Position numbers and translations under genes: made by a program. A DNA stretch of 64,000 nucleotides from the NCBI RefSeq assembly GCF_016283395.1, contig NZ_JAEEMU010000038.1, positions 62,001 to 126,000 on the forward strand, in the 5' to 3' direction. This document shows positions 43,498 to 52,514 of the stretch, piece after piece (within the stretch, counting starts at the first letter, position 1; the number at the start of each line of letters is the position of its first letter). The notes under the pieces were generated by a model that ran no database searches, was not told the origin of the DNA, and saw nothing but the letters and a program-made list of their open reading frames with translations. The stretch comes from Ruminococcus sp. (lineage in GTDB: Bacteria > Bacillota_A > Clostridia > Oscillospirales > Ruminococcaceae).

Positions 43498-46400
43498 TCA
43501 ATCTATCGGAAGTGTATCTACAAGACGAAGCAGATAACGCTGTATTGCAAGTGCATCATTTGAAGTAATACCGTTTCTGCCCTCAACATCTGCGTTTGCA
43601 GCTCCCTGATCTGTAAGGTGATGCTCGTCTGTACCGTTTATGCCATACTTGTTAGGATTTGCCAGTGACTGCATGATAAGAACTGCATCTGACAGATCAA
43701 CTGTACCGTCCATATTTGCATCGCCTGCAAGTCCCTGCGGAGGCTGTGTAGTAGTTGTTGTTGTGGTTGTGGTAGTGGTGGTTGTCGTTGTAGTTGTTGT
43801 AGTAGTAGTAACTACAGGTGTTTCCTTAACGAAAGCTATGTAGTTCATACAAGCCCCGCTCATACCGTTTGTACCAAGAGTTACAGTCTCGCCTGCCTTT
43901 ATCGCCTTGGAGTAAACATCGAAAGGTCTTACAGCTTCGCTGTCGTTGATCTCTGCGATCTCGCCTGTCTTTGTGAAGTTATACAGCCATGACGGGATAG
44001 AAGTTACTCTCTCGTCCATAGCTACAAATACTGTGATATCCTTTGCAGCAGTAATTACTGCAAGATCGGAATCAGTATTCTTTGAGTTGCAGGCTGTTCG
44101 GATAAGCTCTCCGCCGCCAATGCTTGAAGGTACAGAAGCGATAACGTGCTCACGATCTCCGAATGCCTTGTCGCCGATGTTGAAGTTCTCAACGATAGAC
44201 CACTGTGCGCCGTAGCTTGCGTCCTTGACCTCAAGCTTAGCAATAAGTTCGCTCTTCAATGTATCGTCGATAACTACAGGATCGCCGCCGCTTGAAACTG
44301 TTCCTGCATTGTATGCCTTGTTCTGCATTCTTCCTGCATATGCTGTTACCTCTGCCTTTGCAGCGTCTGCGAACTGGACATTGTAACTGCTGTATATCTT
44401 CGATGAATTTGTATCGAAGTTATCGTAGCCATCACCGCCGCCCTTGAGGTTATTGATATAAGCCTGTGCAGTTCTTGAATTAACTATCTGATAAGCAAGT
44501 CCGCTTCCCATATTACAGCTTACGAACTTGTCACCGTAGGACTTGATCGTGCCTGAATATGCATCGCTTCCCATATTCTCAGCATCAAGAGGAAGATTTG
44601 TATTTTCGAAGTAGTTTGCTTCGGAGAATACTTTTGAGTTATAAGAAGCTCCGATGCCATACTGCTTGTTGTTGTAGAAGTAGTTATTATAGCTGTGGAT
44701 ATGTGCGTTTCTCGCACGCGGATTACGCGACTCGGTATTATTGAACCAGTTGTGGTGATAGGTTATCCAGTCCTGCTCGTGATTTGTTCCACCGCCTACA
44801 AGTGAGGTCTTGTGACCGTCCTTGAAAACATTGTAGGAAACTGTTACGTACTCTGTCCACTTGATATCAAGTGAACCATCACCGTCTGACTTATCAGCGT
44901 CAACTATGCCGTTGCCCGCATAAGCATTATATCCCTTTTCAATAGTACAGTTATGTACCCAGATATGATTTGACTTATTGTCGGAAGAGCCTGTCATGGA
45001 TACGCCGTCATCGGGGTACTTGCCCAGCCACAGATTGCGCACTTCACAGCTCTTTGAACGCTTCATCTCAAAGCCCCACTGATTTAGAGCAGTATCATAG
45101 CCGATGCCCTCGACAGTTACATTTTCAGCATTCTGTAGATAAAGCATATTTGATCCATCATTCTGCTGACCGTCATTAGCCTTTGCGCCTTTTGGCACAT
45201 CAATGCTGCCGATAAGACGGAATACAACATTCTTAGGCTTTCCGTTGTAGAATATGTTGTAAAGACCTGTCTGACCGCCGTATGTGACAGAATCCTTGTT
45301 TGAGTTATTTACATAAATAACTGTAACTCCTGATTTGAGAGTACCGTCATTGTTGTAAGCACCAATACCGTCGGATACGTTCCAATGCGCATAGCCGCTG
45401 CGGTCAAATGCCATTGTCTTTACTGTACAGCTTGCAGAGCCGTTAGAGCCCGAAACATTTATAGTATAAGAAGTATTTCCTTTGAGTCCGGGGATATCGA
45501 CTCTTGAATTTCTGATGAGCTGTGAGTCTACAGCTGTGTAGCTTGAACTTCCCTCGGGTGCGTAGCTTACCTTGACATTATTGCCAAGCTTTGAGCTGTC
45601 CCACTCTACGAAGGCTTCTTCATACCAGCCGCCGCAGGTCTTTATTGCCCCCTCAACATTTGATGAAGGCTGATCGTTATTGCCGCTGCTTGTATTTCCT
45701 TCACCGTTGAGGAATGACGGTGTCCAGTTGTTCATATAGCTTGTGATATTGATGTTTGCAGCATCATTGTCTGATACGGTATGTCCCTTGCGCTGAGAAA
45801 GGTCAACTCTCTGACCGTTTGAGAGCTTTGTGCCGTTCTCCTTGAAGCCGTCAACACTCTCGGGCTGTACGCCGCTCATTGAAGTCCAGCCTGCTGCTGT
45901 TATCATATTTCCGTTCTGGAGAGTAGTATTCACAAAGAGCACCTTTGCAGTCTGTCCCCACGGTCTGCCGAGATAGCCTGCGCTTACTGTGAGCTGTGAA
46001 TTTGCAGTTACCTTGCAGTCCTTGAAGAGATATCCCGTGTACGGACTTCCCTGCTCTCTTGCTGCTGTAATGTATCCGCCTACAGAACCGCTGCTGTAGC
46101 CCTTCCAGCGAAGCTCACAGCTGTCGAATACTGCATTGCTGCCGCCGAAGATATAGTCTGTCTGTCCTTCGATAAGGCAGTTCTTGTAGTACTGAGGTGA
46201 GCCGCCTGTGTAAAGTGTATCCTGGCTTGACAGGAACTTGCAGTTCAGGAACTCAGCATACCCTGTATCTACCGAGAGAGCCGCTGCACGCTCTGTATAA
46301 GCCTTTGACTGTACGTCAACGCCGTTGTAACGCTGTACTTTCAGTGTCTCGTTTGTACACTCAACGCCGTCTGCCAACTCCTCCTGTGTGAGGTAGCGGT

Positions 46401-46908
46401 TGAAGGAGTTCTCGAATACGATGTTCTTAGCCTTGAAGTTTGTAGCCTTTGGCCAGAGCTGTACTGTTGCGCCCCAGCGGTAATTTGAAACGTTCTTGCC
46501 GCTCTTGGAGTTTGCAAGGCTTGCATCGTAATAGCCCTTTGAGTTTGCGCTGTAGTACTTATAGCCGATACCGTAGTACCAAGTGAGGACAGCATCGCCC
46601 TTGCTCGGCTCGTCATTTACAAAAGTAATGTACGGTGTCTGTACAATGACCTGCTGACGGTATGTACCGGGGGCAATGTGTATTGTAACGCGATTAGCCT
46701 CTGATGAGGGATTGAGGCTCGCTGCCTTGTCAACAGCCGCCTGTACTGTGGAAAAGTTGTTGTTTCTGCCCGTGTATCCGACATACAGGTCTGTACCTGC
46801 CGCATCGGACCTCAACGGCTGTACTACGGCAAATGATGCCAGTAATACGATCATGGCTGAAACAAACGAAATGATCTGTAGATTTAGCTTTCGTGTTCTG
46901 CCGACCAT
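43498..46908 (-). CDS. Cellulosomal pectin methylesterase-pectate lyase (CE8-PL1) with dockerin
   Basis: 1136 residues from the ATG at 46908, eight bases after AAAGGAG. Signal peptide (about 1-37), a CE8 pectin methylesterase domain (about 40-385; catalytic Asp in EGQTDYIFGG and the GRPWGQ motif), an Ig-like module (about 425-500), a PL1 pectate lyase beta-helix (about 505-870; NIWVHNCTIE-like NHIWVHNCTI, GGGTNHEQDWITYHHNWF, ESRNPRARN), a C-terminal domain, a run of about 21 Thr, and a dockerin (GDANMDGTVDLSDAVLIM). The two activities are sequential: demethylation, then cleavage of pectate. Confidence 0.94.
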   Translation of the reverse strand: MVGRTRKLNLQIISFVSAMIVLLASFAVVQPLRSDAAGTDLYVGYTGRNNNFSTVQAAVDKAASLNPSSEANRVTIHIAPGTYRQQVIVQTPYITFVNDEPSKGDAVLTWYYGIGYKYYSANSKGYYDASLANSKSGKNVSNYRWGATVQLWPKATNFKAKNIVFENSFNRYLTQEELADGVECTNETLKVQRYNGVDVQSKAYTERAAALSVDTGYAEFLNCKFLSSQDTLYTGGSPQYYKNCLIEGQTDYIFGGSNAVFDSCELRWKGYSSGSVGGYITAAREQGSPYTGYLFKDCKVTANSQLTVSAGYLGRPWGQTAKVLFVNTTLQNGNMITAAGWTSMSGVQPESVDGFKENGTKLSNGQRVDLSQRKGHTVSDNDAANINITSYMNNWTPSFLNGEGNTSSGNNDQPSSNVEGAIKTCGGWYEEAFVEWDSSKLGNNVKVSYAPEGSSSYTAVDSQLIRNSRVDIPGLKGNTSYTINVSGSNGSASCTVKTMAFDRSGYAHWNVSDGIGAYNNDGTLKSGVTVIYVNNSNKDSVTYGGQTGLYNIFYNGKPKNVVFRLIGSIDVPKGAKANDGQQNDGSNMLYLQNAENVTVEGIGYDTALNQWGFEMKRSKSCEVRNLWLGKYPDDGVSMTGSSDNKSNHIWVHNCTIEKGYNAYAGNGIVDADKSDGDGSLDIKWTEYVTVSYNVFKDGHKTSLVGGGTNHEQDWITYHHNWFNNTESRNPRARNAHIHSYNNYFYNNKQYGIGASYNSKVFSEANYFENTNLPLDAENMGSDAYSGTIKSYGDKFVSCNMGSGLAYQIVNSRTAQAYINNLKGGGDGYDNFDTNSSKIYSSYNVQFADAAKAEVTAYAGRMQNKAYNAGTVSSGGDPVVIDDTLKSELIAKLEVKDASYGAQWSIVENFNIGDKAFGDREHVIASVPSSIGGGELIRTACNSKNTDSDLAVITAAKDITVFVAMDERVTSIPSWLYNFTKTGEIAEINDSEAVRPFDVYSKAIKAGETVTLGTNGMSGACMNYIAFVKETPVVTTTTTTTTTTTTTTTTTTTTTQPPQGLAGDANMDGTVDLSDAVLIMQSLANPNKYGINGTDEHHLTDQGAANADVEGRNGITSNDALAIQRYLLRLVDTLPID
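43748..43815 (-). repeat. Poly-threonine-coding triplet tract
   Basis: About 21 consecutive Thr codons (a mix of ACA, ACC and ACT) link the pectinase to its dockerin. The near-repeats of GTn triplets on the plus strand could change length by slippage. Confidence 0.7.
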
Positions 46909-47041
46909 TATTATCACTCCTTTGGAATTTTCGGATCATACGCTGCCTAAAGCGCGATCCTTAGCCTTAAATCAATCACTTTAGTGCATCGCGCAGACTT
47001 ACAGGGACAAGCTGCCGCAGAATATGCACCTATACACCATA

Positions 47042-47070
47042 ATTATAGCATACGCACTACAAAATGTAAA
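47042..47070 (-). promoter_or_regulatory. Promoter of the CE8-PL1 pectinase gene
   Basis: Minus strand TTTACA (47070-47065), 17-base spacer, TATAAT (47047-47042), with TGC directly before the -10. Confidence 0.7.
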
Positions 47071-47193
47071 TATAATCATAGTTTTTACATCTATTTTTGT
47101 GGATATATACAATTAGAGATAGCTCTCTTTGGATAAAATATCCTTAAATAATCTTTTATCCCCTATTTTTAGGCAGATTTATGCTTTCCCTTA

Positions 47194-47221
47194 TTGACAA
47201 CACCATACAAAATGGTATAAT
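47194..47221 (+). promoter_or_regulatory. Promoter of hpt-purine permease
   Basis: TTGACA (47194-47199), 16-base spacer, TATAAT (47216-47221), with an extended -10 (TGG). Confidence 0.78.
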
Positions 47222-47316
47222 TAGTGTATCAACTATATCTGCCTTACAGTGGTTGCTGAGCAGACATTAATTAGATCAGGCTATTATTTATATCATTACA
47301 ACTCAGGAGGTTTATT

Positions 47317-47865
47317 ATGAAATTTGACAGCACAGAAGAATGGAAAAGCAAGATCAAGCGTGTCCTCATCTCAGAAGATGAAATACGCACAGAAATGAAA
47401 AAGGCAGGCGAGTATATCAATTCTGTCTACGACGGCTCTCCTATACTCCTTGTGAGCATACTGAAAGGTGCATTCGTGTTCATGGCTGACCTGTGCCGCG
47501 AAGTAACTGTTCCCTGCGAGATTGCTTTCATGGCGGCAAAAAGCTACTTTGAGGGCACTGAGTCCTCGGGTCATGTCGAGATAACCATGGACCTCAAACA
47601 TGATATCAGTAATTACCATGTTATAATCATTGAGGACATCATCGACACTGGAAGAACTCTCAACGAGATAAAAAAGATACTCGGTGTAAGAAACCCTCTG
47701 TCTCTGAGGATAATGACCCTCCTTGACAAACCCGACCGCCGCGTTGTTGAGCTTAAAGCTGACTATTCTCTTTTCACTATCCCCGATTATTTCGTAATAG
47801 GCTATGGACTCGATTACGGCGAATTCTACAGAAACTTACCGTATATCGCAGAATTCGGCGAATGA
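47317..47865 (+). CDS. hpt: Hypoxanthine phosphoribosyltransferase
   Basis: 182 residues. The PRPP-binding loop is VIIIEDIIDTGRTLNEI; VSILKGAFVFMADL and the C-terminal DYFVIGYGLDYGEFYRNLPYI motif are typical. It converts hypoxanthine and guanine to IMP and GMP. CAGGAGG precedes the start. The next gene is a purine permease ten bases on, so this is a purine salvage operon. Confidence 0.95.
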   Translation: MKFDSTEEWKSKIKRVLISEDEIRTEMKKAGEYINSVYDGSPILLVSILKGAFVFMADLCREVTVPCEIAFMAAKSYFEGTESSGHVEITMDLKHDISNYHVIIIEDIIDTGRTLNEIKKILGVRNPLSLRIMTLLDKPDRRVVELKADYSLFTIPDYFVIGYGLDYGEFYRNLPYIAEFGE

Positions 47866-47875
47866 GGTGGCAGAA

Positions 47876-49237
47876 ATGGTGGAAAAACTTTTCAAGCTCA
47901 AAGAACGCGGAACTAATGTAAAGACTGAAATTGCGGCAGGTATCACCACTTTTATGACTATGGCTTATATACTTGCCATTAACCCGAATATTCTTTCAAC
48001 CACAGGTATGGACGCAACTGCCGTGCTCCTTGCGACTTGTCTCGCTTCATTTATCGGTACTATCTGCATGGCATTCATGGCTAATCTGCCCTTTGCACTT
48101 TCCGCAGGTATGGGACTCAACGCTTACATGGCTTATACAGTCTGCGGAAATCTCGGCTATTCGTGGCAGGTGGCTCTCCTTGCGGTATTTATAGAGGGTA
48201 TCGTTTTTATCATACTCTCACTTACCAAGGTCAGAGAAGCTATCTTCGATGCGATACCTCTTTCGCTGAAACGTGCGGTATCCGTTGGTATCGGTTTGTT
48301 CATCGCCTTTATCGGACTTCAGAACGCAGGTCTTGCAGTAGACTCCGCAACTCTCGTAGAGCTTGTAGACTTCCGCGAAAACTTCCATACTACGGGAATA
48401 TGCGCACTCCTTGCTGTTATAGGACTTCTTATAATGGCGATACTCTACATCAAAAGAGTGAAAGGCTCTATCCTCATAGGTATATTCGCCACATGGATGC
48501 TCGGTATCATCTGCGAGGTAACAGGGCTTTACGTACCTGATGCGGAAATGAGTGCTTATACACTTATCCCCTCTTTCAAAATGACTGACTTCACTTCTAT
48601 CAGCAAGACATTCGGTCAGTGCTTCAACGTAGATTTTGACGCTGTCGGTATTTTCAACTTCATCGTTGTAGTATTCTCCTTCCTCTTCGTTGACCTTTTC
48701 GACACTCTCGGCACTCTCATCGGTGTAAGCACTAAGGCAGGGCTTCTCGACAAAAACGGCAAGCTCCCTGCTATAAGACCTGCTCTTATGGCTGACGCTG
48801 TTGCAACTACCGCAGGTGCTGTGCTTGGTACTTCTACCACCACTACTTTTGTGGAGTCCTCAGCAGGTGCGGCAGCAGGCGGCAGAACAGGTCTTACAGC
48901 TCTTACAACAGCTGTGCTGTTCCTGCTCTCTATGTTCCTTGCACCTATATTCATAGCTATCCCAGCATTTGCAACTGCTCCTGCACTTATACTTGTCGGC
49001 TTCCTCATGTTCAGCACCGTGTCCGAGATAAAGGTTGACGAGAATAACTACGCATCGGCTATCCCTGCATATCTCTGCGTGATCGCAATGCCGCTGTTCT
49101 ACAGCATTTCCGAGGGTATCGCTATCGGCGTTATCTCTTACGTTGTTATAAACCTTGCCTGCAAGAAGTACAAGGAAATAAATCCTATCATGTATATCCT
49201 TGCGGTACTCTTCGTACTCAAATACATATTCCTGTAA
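47876..49237 (+). CDS. NCS2-type purine permease (AzgA/PbuG-like)
   Basis: 453 residues from the ATG at 47876 (GAGGTGG upstream). About 12-14 membrane helices. Start RGTNVKTEIAAGITTFMTMAYILAINPNIL, then LGTSTTTTFVESSAGAAAGGRTGL, which are signatures of the AzgA branch transporting hypoxanthine, guanine or adenine. Co-transcription with hpt supports hypoxanthine/guanine uptake. Confidence 0.93.
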   Translation: MVEKLFKLKERGTNVKTEIAAGITTFMTMAYILAINPNILSTTGMDATAVLLATCLASFIGTICMAFMANLPFALSAGMGLNAYMAYTVCGNLGYSWQVALLAVFIEGIVFIILSLTKVREAIFDAIPLSLKRAVSVGIGLFIAFIGLQNAGLAVDSATLVELVDFRENFHTTGICALLAVIGLLIMAILYIKRVKGSILIGIFATWMLGIICEVTGLYVPDAEMSAYTLIPSFKMTDFTSISKTFGQCFNVDFDAVGIFNFIVVVFSFLFVDLFDTLGTLIGVSTKAGLLDKNGKLPAIRPALMADAVATTAGAVLGTSTTTTFVESSAGAAAGGRTGLTALTTAVLFLLSMFLAPIFIAIPAFATAPALILVGFLMFSTVSEIKVDENNYASAIPAYLCVIAMPLFYSISEGIAIGVISYVVINLACKKYKEINPIMYILAVLFVLKYIFL

Positions 49238-49268
49238 ATACAAATATAGCTTTGCTATATTTGTATTT
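49236..49268 (+). terminator. Terminator-like hairpin at the end of the permease gene
   Basis: AAATACAAATATAGC / GCTATATTTGTATTT with a 3-base loop. A 15-base perfect stem, AT-rich, overlapping the stop codon. Confidence 0.7.
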
Positions 49269-49289
49269 AAGCAATTAGCCGTTAGCCTA

Positions 49290-49314
49290 TTTGTAGGGGC
49301 GAGTTCCGCTCGCC
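49290..49314 (+). repeat. GTAGGGG-type dispersed palindrome
   Basis: TGTAGGGGCGAG-ttccg-CTCGCCC: the GGGCGAG/CTCGCCC hairpin starts with TGTAGGGGC, like the elements near 62441 and (minus strand) 17303. It follows a GCCGTTAGCC tract related to that near 39760. Confidence 0.6.
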
Positions 49315-49343
49315 CGATAATAAAGCGGCAAAGCCGTTAAATT

Positions 49344-49654
49344 ATGAAAAAGGACAGCATAACCGTGGTATCTATATAGAAACTTTTATGCTTATTATTG
49401 AGAGAACCCCTTTTGAAAAAGGGGCTTCTCTCAAACTCTCTCCCGAAAACTTTCGTTTTTATTTTTTCCCGGATAGTGCGCGACCTGTATACTTACAGGT
49501 CTTTTTTATTATCATACGCGCCCTATCCGGGAAAAAATCAGATAAAAGTCTTTGGAAAGGGGTTCGGGGGATAACCTTTCCTCAGAAAGGGTTCCCCCGA
49601 TAATTAACTATAAACTTCTATATAAGTACCACTGCTAAGCTGTCCTTTTTTTCA
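49344..49654. mobile_element. MITE-like element with terminal inverted repeats and nested palindromes
   Basis: The ends are imperfect inverted repeats of about 40 bases: ATGAAAAAGGACAGCATAAC... on the left and, read in reverse complement, ATGAAAAAAAGGACAGCTTAG... on the right. Inside are GAGAGAAC...TTCTCTC around CCCCTTTT/AAAAGGGG, the long palindrome TTTTTTCCCGGATAG...CTATCCGGGAAAAAA, and GACCTGTA/TACAGGTC followed by T6. There is no transposase, so it would move only in trans. The right end runs into the stop codon of the histidine phosphatase gene. Confidence 0.65.
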
Positions 49655-50236
49655 TCTGTTATTGCCTTTGAATTCCTTTTTGACTATAAGTATCTCCTCT
49701 TTTTCAACAAGCTCCCTGCCCTCAAATCCGAGACGGATAATGTACGGCATAAAGTCGATAAGACGCATGAAATCATCAACTCCGAAGCTGTTGTCATAGT
49801 AGTGAAGAATAGTGCTGAGAGCAGTACCGTGAGTACCTACCATTATGTTCTCATCTCTGTGAGCGTCAAGCATATCATTTACCGCAGCAATATTCCTGTC
49901 CATTACAGACTGCAAGCACTCGCCGTCACTTTCGCTGTAGCTCAGGTCAGCCCAGCGTTTGCGGAACATCTCTATATTATTGCTGTTTTTGCCGTTGATA
50001 CGCTCATGCAGCCTCTCATCGATTGCAATATCGAGCCCGTGTTCATCTGCGGTCTGCTTTATGGTATCATAGCTGCGCTTATACGGACTTGAAATTGCAC
50101 AGTCAAGGCGGATATCCTTCATTGCTTCCACTACTTTAAGAGTATCCCTCTCGCCCTCCTCGGTAAGGGGACGTTTTGATGCTTCTGCGAAAGCATAATC
50201 GGGCTGTGCATGACGTACAAAGTAAATATTGGTCAT
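49652..50236 (-). CDS. Histidine phosphatase (phosphoglycerate-mutase-like)
   Basis: 194 residues. The catalytic RHA motif is in IYFVRHAQPDYAF, and the second His is in MVGTHGTALSTIL. Phosphatase or mutase of unknown substrate. Its start codon shares a base with the stop of the upstream nspC gene, so it belongs to the polyamine operon. Confidence 0.88.
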   Translation of the reverse strand: MTNIYFVRHAQPDYAFAEASKRPLTEEGERDTLKVVEAMKDIRLDCAISSPYKRSYDTIKQTADEHGLDIAIDERLHERINGKNSNNIEMFRKRWADLSYSESDGECLQSVMDRNIAAVNDMLDAHRDENIMVGTHGTALSTILHYYDNSFGVDDFMRLIDFMPYIIRLGFEGRELVEKEEILIVKKEFKGNNR

Positions 50237-51375
50237 CAGAGTCGCTCCTTAAAGTCAGAATAGCCGAAACTGCGAAGCGTCTCAAAGCTGCCGTCCTTTT
50301 TCAGCAGAAGTATTGAGGGCAGCGGCATACCGTTGAAGGTATTGTTCTTGACCATTGAATATATCGCCATGTCTCCGAAAACAAGTCTGTCGCCTATATG
50401 AAGCGGTTCATCGAAGGAGTACTCGCCGATAGAGTCCCCTGCAAGACAGGTCTGTGAGCCCAGTCTGTAGCTGTACTTCTTTTCGCCTTTCTCTCCCGAG
50501 CCAACAAGTGGCGGACGATAAGGCATTTCCAGTACATCAGGCATATGGCAGGCAGCAGAGGTATCAAGTATAGCCATTGGCATATCATTTTCCGTGATAT
50601 CCAGCACCTCGGTCACAAGCCAGCCTGCATTTAGAGCGGCTGCTTCACCGGGTTCGAGGAACACTTCCAGTCCGTACTTTTCCTGCATACGTTTTATGCA
50701 GCGTTCAAGCCGCGGTATGTCGTAATCCGCACGGGTTATATGATGACCGCCGCCGAAGTTTATCCACTCCATTTTTTCGAGAACATCGCCGAACTTTTCC
50801 TCAACAGCATCAAGTGTAGCTTCAAGGTCATCTGAATTCTGCTCGCAGAGAGTGTGGAAATGTATTCCCGTAACGCCGTCAAGGTCGTCTGTACGGAAGT
50901 TCTTCCGCGTGATGCCAAGCCTTGACTTAGGCGAACAGGGGTCGTATATCTCATGTCCCTCCTGAGTTGAAAACTCCGGATTGATACGGAGTCCTATCTT
51001 CTTGCCTGCCGCAAGTACACGGTCACGGTACTTGTCAAGCTGAGTAAATGAGTTGAAGATGATATGACCGCAGTAGGATATTATCTCGTCTATTTCGTTT
51101 TCGCGGTAAGCAGCCGAAAAAACGTGATTTTCCTTTCCCATTTCTTCATATCCCAGCTTTGCCTCGAAAAGTCCGCTGCAAGCTGTTCCGTCGAGATATT
51201 CCTTCATAAGCGGATAGACATGATAGCATGAAAAAGCCTTCTGAGCAAGGAGTATCTTAGCTCCCGTGCGCTGTGAAACGCCGCGGAGTATCTCCATATT
51301 GTGAATAAGTGCCGACTCGTCCACTACGTAGCAGGGAGTCGGCATTTTTGTATTATCAAACATAAGCTTATTCAA
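50236..51375 (-). CDS. nspC: Carboxynorspermidine/carboxyspermidine decarboxylase
   Basis: 379 residues of the PLP-dependent alanine-racemase fold. The PLP Lys is in KILLAQKAFSCYHVYP. HFHTLCEQN, FGGGHHITR and the late GDSIGEYSF (catalytic Cys region CLAGDSIGEY) are typical of NspC. It removes the carboxyl group in the last step of the carboxyspermidine route. The dehydrogenase of the same route lies at 52515-53717. The start overlaps the cyclophilin gene by eight bases. Confidence 0.93.
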   Translation of the reverse strand: MNKLMFDNTKMPTPCYVVDESALIHNMEILRGVSQRTGAKILLAQKAFSCYHVYPLMKEYLDGTACSGLFEAKLGYEEMGKENHVFSAAYRENEIDEIISYCGHIIFNSFTQLDKYRDRVLAAGKKIGLRINPEFSTQEGHEIYDPCSPKSRLGITRKNFRTDDLDGVTGIHFHTLCEQNSDDLEATLDAVEEKFGDVLEKMEWINFGGGHHITRADYDIPRLERCIKRMQEKYGLEVFLEPGEAAALNAGWLVTEVLDITENDMPMAILDTSAACHMPDVLEMPYRPPLVGSGEKGEKKYSYRLGSQTCLAGDSIGEYSFDEPLHIGDRLVFGDMAIYSMVKNNTFNGMPLPSILLLKKDGSFETLRSFGYSDFKERL

Positions 51376-52021
51376 GGAAATTGTTCATGGTGATCTTAAC
51401 TCTCGGAGCACCATTCTCATCAGGTTCGATCATCTCGACCTTTTCCATTACGATAGGTGTATTTGGCTTTGACATTGCACCGTCAGTACCCTGTGAACGA
51501 GGTACTCTTGTGAAGTCGTCAACTACCTCCATGCCCTCTGTAACGTTGCCGAATGCAGCATAATAGCCGTCAAGTGAAGCTGTGTAATTACCTGTATAGC
51601 AGATAAAGAACTGGCTTGATGCGCTGTCGGGATCATTTGAACGAGCCATTGATATTACTCCGCGCTGATGTGAAGTAGGATTGTCAACGCCGTTTGCAGC
51701 AAACTCGCCCTTTATAGTCTCCTTGCTGCCGCCCATGCCTGTACCCTCGGGATCGCCGCCCTGTGCCATAAATCCGTCAATTACACGGTGGAAGGTAAGT
51801 CCGTTATAAAAGCCCTCATTTACCAGCTTTTCAAAGTTAGCGCAGGTTATGGGAGCTTTATCGGGATAAAGGGTCACGATAATAGTATTACCCGACTGTC
51901 CTGCTGCTGTTGTGGACTCTTTTTTATCAGAGCCTGCGTCCTTGCCGCAGCCTGTCATAATAAGCATTGTCGCAGCAACAGCTGCTGTCATTACCTTTTT
52001 GAGGTTCTTAAAACCTTTCAT
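51368..52021 (-). CDS. Lipoprotein cyclophilin-type peptidyl-prolyl isomerase
   Basis: 217 residues. The lipobox MLIMTGC (Cys near residue 26) marks a lipoprotein. The cyclophilin domain shows FYNGLTFHRVIDGFMAQGGD, GVISMARSNDPDSASSQFFI and GYYAAFGNVTEGMEVV. It should assist folding of secreted proteins outside the membrane. It is placed inside the polyamine operon without an obvious functional link. Confidence 0.92.
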   Translation of the reverse strand: MKGFKNLKKVMTAAVAATMLIMTGCGKDAGSDKKESTTAAGQSGNTIIVTLYPDKAPITCANFEKLVNEGFYNGLTFHRVIDGFMAQGGDPEGTGMGGSKETIKGEFAANGVDNPTSHQRGVISMARSNDPDSASSQFFICYTGNYTASLDGYYAAFGNVTEGMEVVDDFTRVPRSQGTDGAMSKPNTPIVMEKVEMIEPDENGAPRVKITMNNFLE

Positions 52022-52039
52022 ATTTTTCTATTCTCCTTT

Positions 52040-52513
52040 TCAGCTGATATCCGTAAATATCAGTTTTCTTACTATATTAAGCTTTGAAAATGCAAAGCCT
52101 ATGAATGCTCCCGAAATATTCAGGATAAAATCGTCTATATCACAGCTGCCGCGCATTGTAAGGAACTGACCTGCCTCAACTCCTATGATGACTGCCGCTA
52201 TAGTAAGGGCAAACACCTTAAAGCTGCGCTGCTTTTTCCACAGCGCAGGGAAGAATACTCCCGCAGGCATGAATACCGCTAAATTCCCCCACAGATTATC
52301 AAAGGAGAACTCTCCGTATATTATATCGTCTGCGCGATAATATCTGACAAACTCAGATATAGTACGGAACGGTACGAAATTGGAATTCTTACGGAAGTAT
52401 TCACCATAGGTGTAAAAGTTCAGCATACTGCTCCTTATATAAAAGAGCAGATAATACGCAGCCGCAGCGTATATTACAAAAAGAGCAAAAACTAAAAGCT
52501 TTTTAGCCCTCAT
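52040..52513 (-). CDS. VanZ-family membrane protein
   Basis: 157 residues from the ATG at 52513, one base after the stop of the upstream gene; an in-frame TTG at 52525 is the alternative. Four TM helices. NFVPFRTI near residue 45 and NLAVFMPAGVFFPALW are VanZ signatures, with IDDFILNISGAFIGF near the end. The family includes teicoplanin-resistance VanZ, but most members have no known role. Translation is probably coupled to the dehydrogenase gene. Confidence 0.85.
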   Translation of the reverse strand: MRAKKLLVFALFVIYAAAAYYLLFYIRSSMLNFYTYGEYFRKNSNFVPFRTISEFVRYYRADDIIYGEFSFDNLWGNLAVFMPAGVFFPALWKKQRSFKVFALTIAAVIIGVEAGQFLTMRGSCDIDDFILNISGAFIGFAFSKLNIVRKLIFTDIS

Positions 52514-52514
52514 A

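Larger units (their letters stand above)
46909..47316. other. Divergent promoter region between pectinase and hpt
   Basis: No gene seen. It contains the two promoters listed separately and a 135-base untranslated leader on the pectinase side. I looked for a purine riboswitch before hpt and saw no match to its conserved core. Confidence 0.6.

Noticed and set aside
47222..47316. Purine riboswitch upstream of hpt and the purine permease
   Set aside because: The conserved core of the purine riboswitch (TATA stem, TTTCTACC and CCGTAAA-like loops) is not present in the short leader.
49470..49535. CRISPR-like or attachment-site palindrome in the 49.4-49.6 kb repeat
   Set aside because: The palindromes are single-copy nested arms inside a terminally inverted element. 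There are no regularly spaced direct repeats and no cas or integrase genes.
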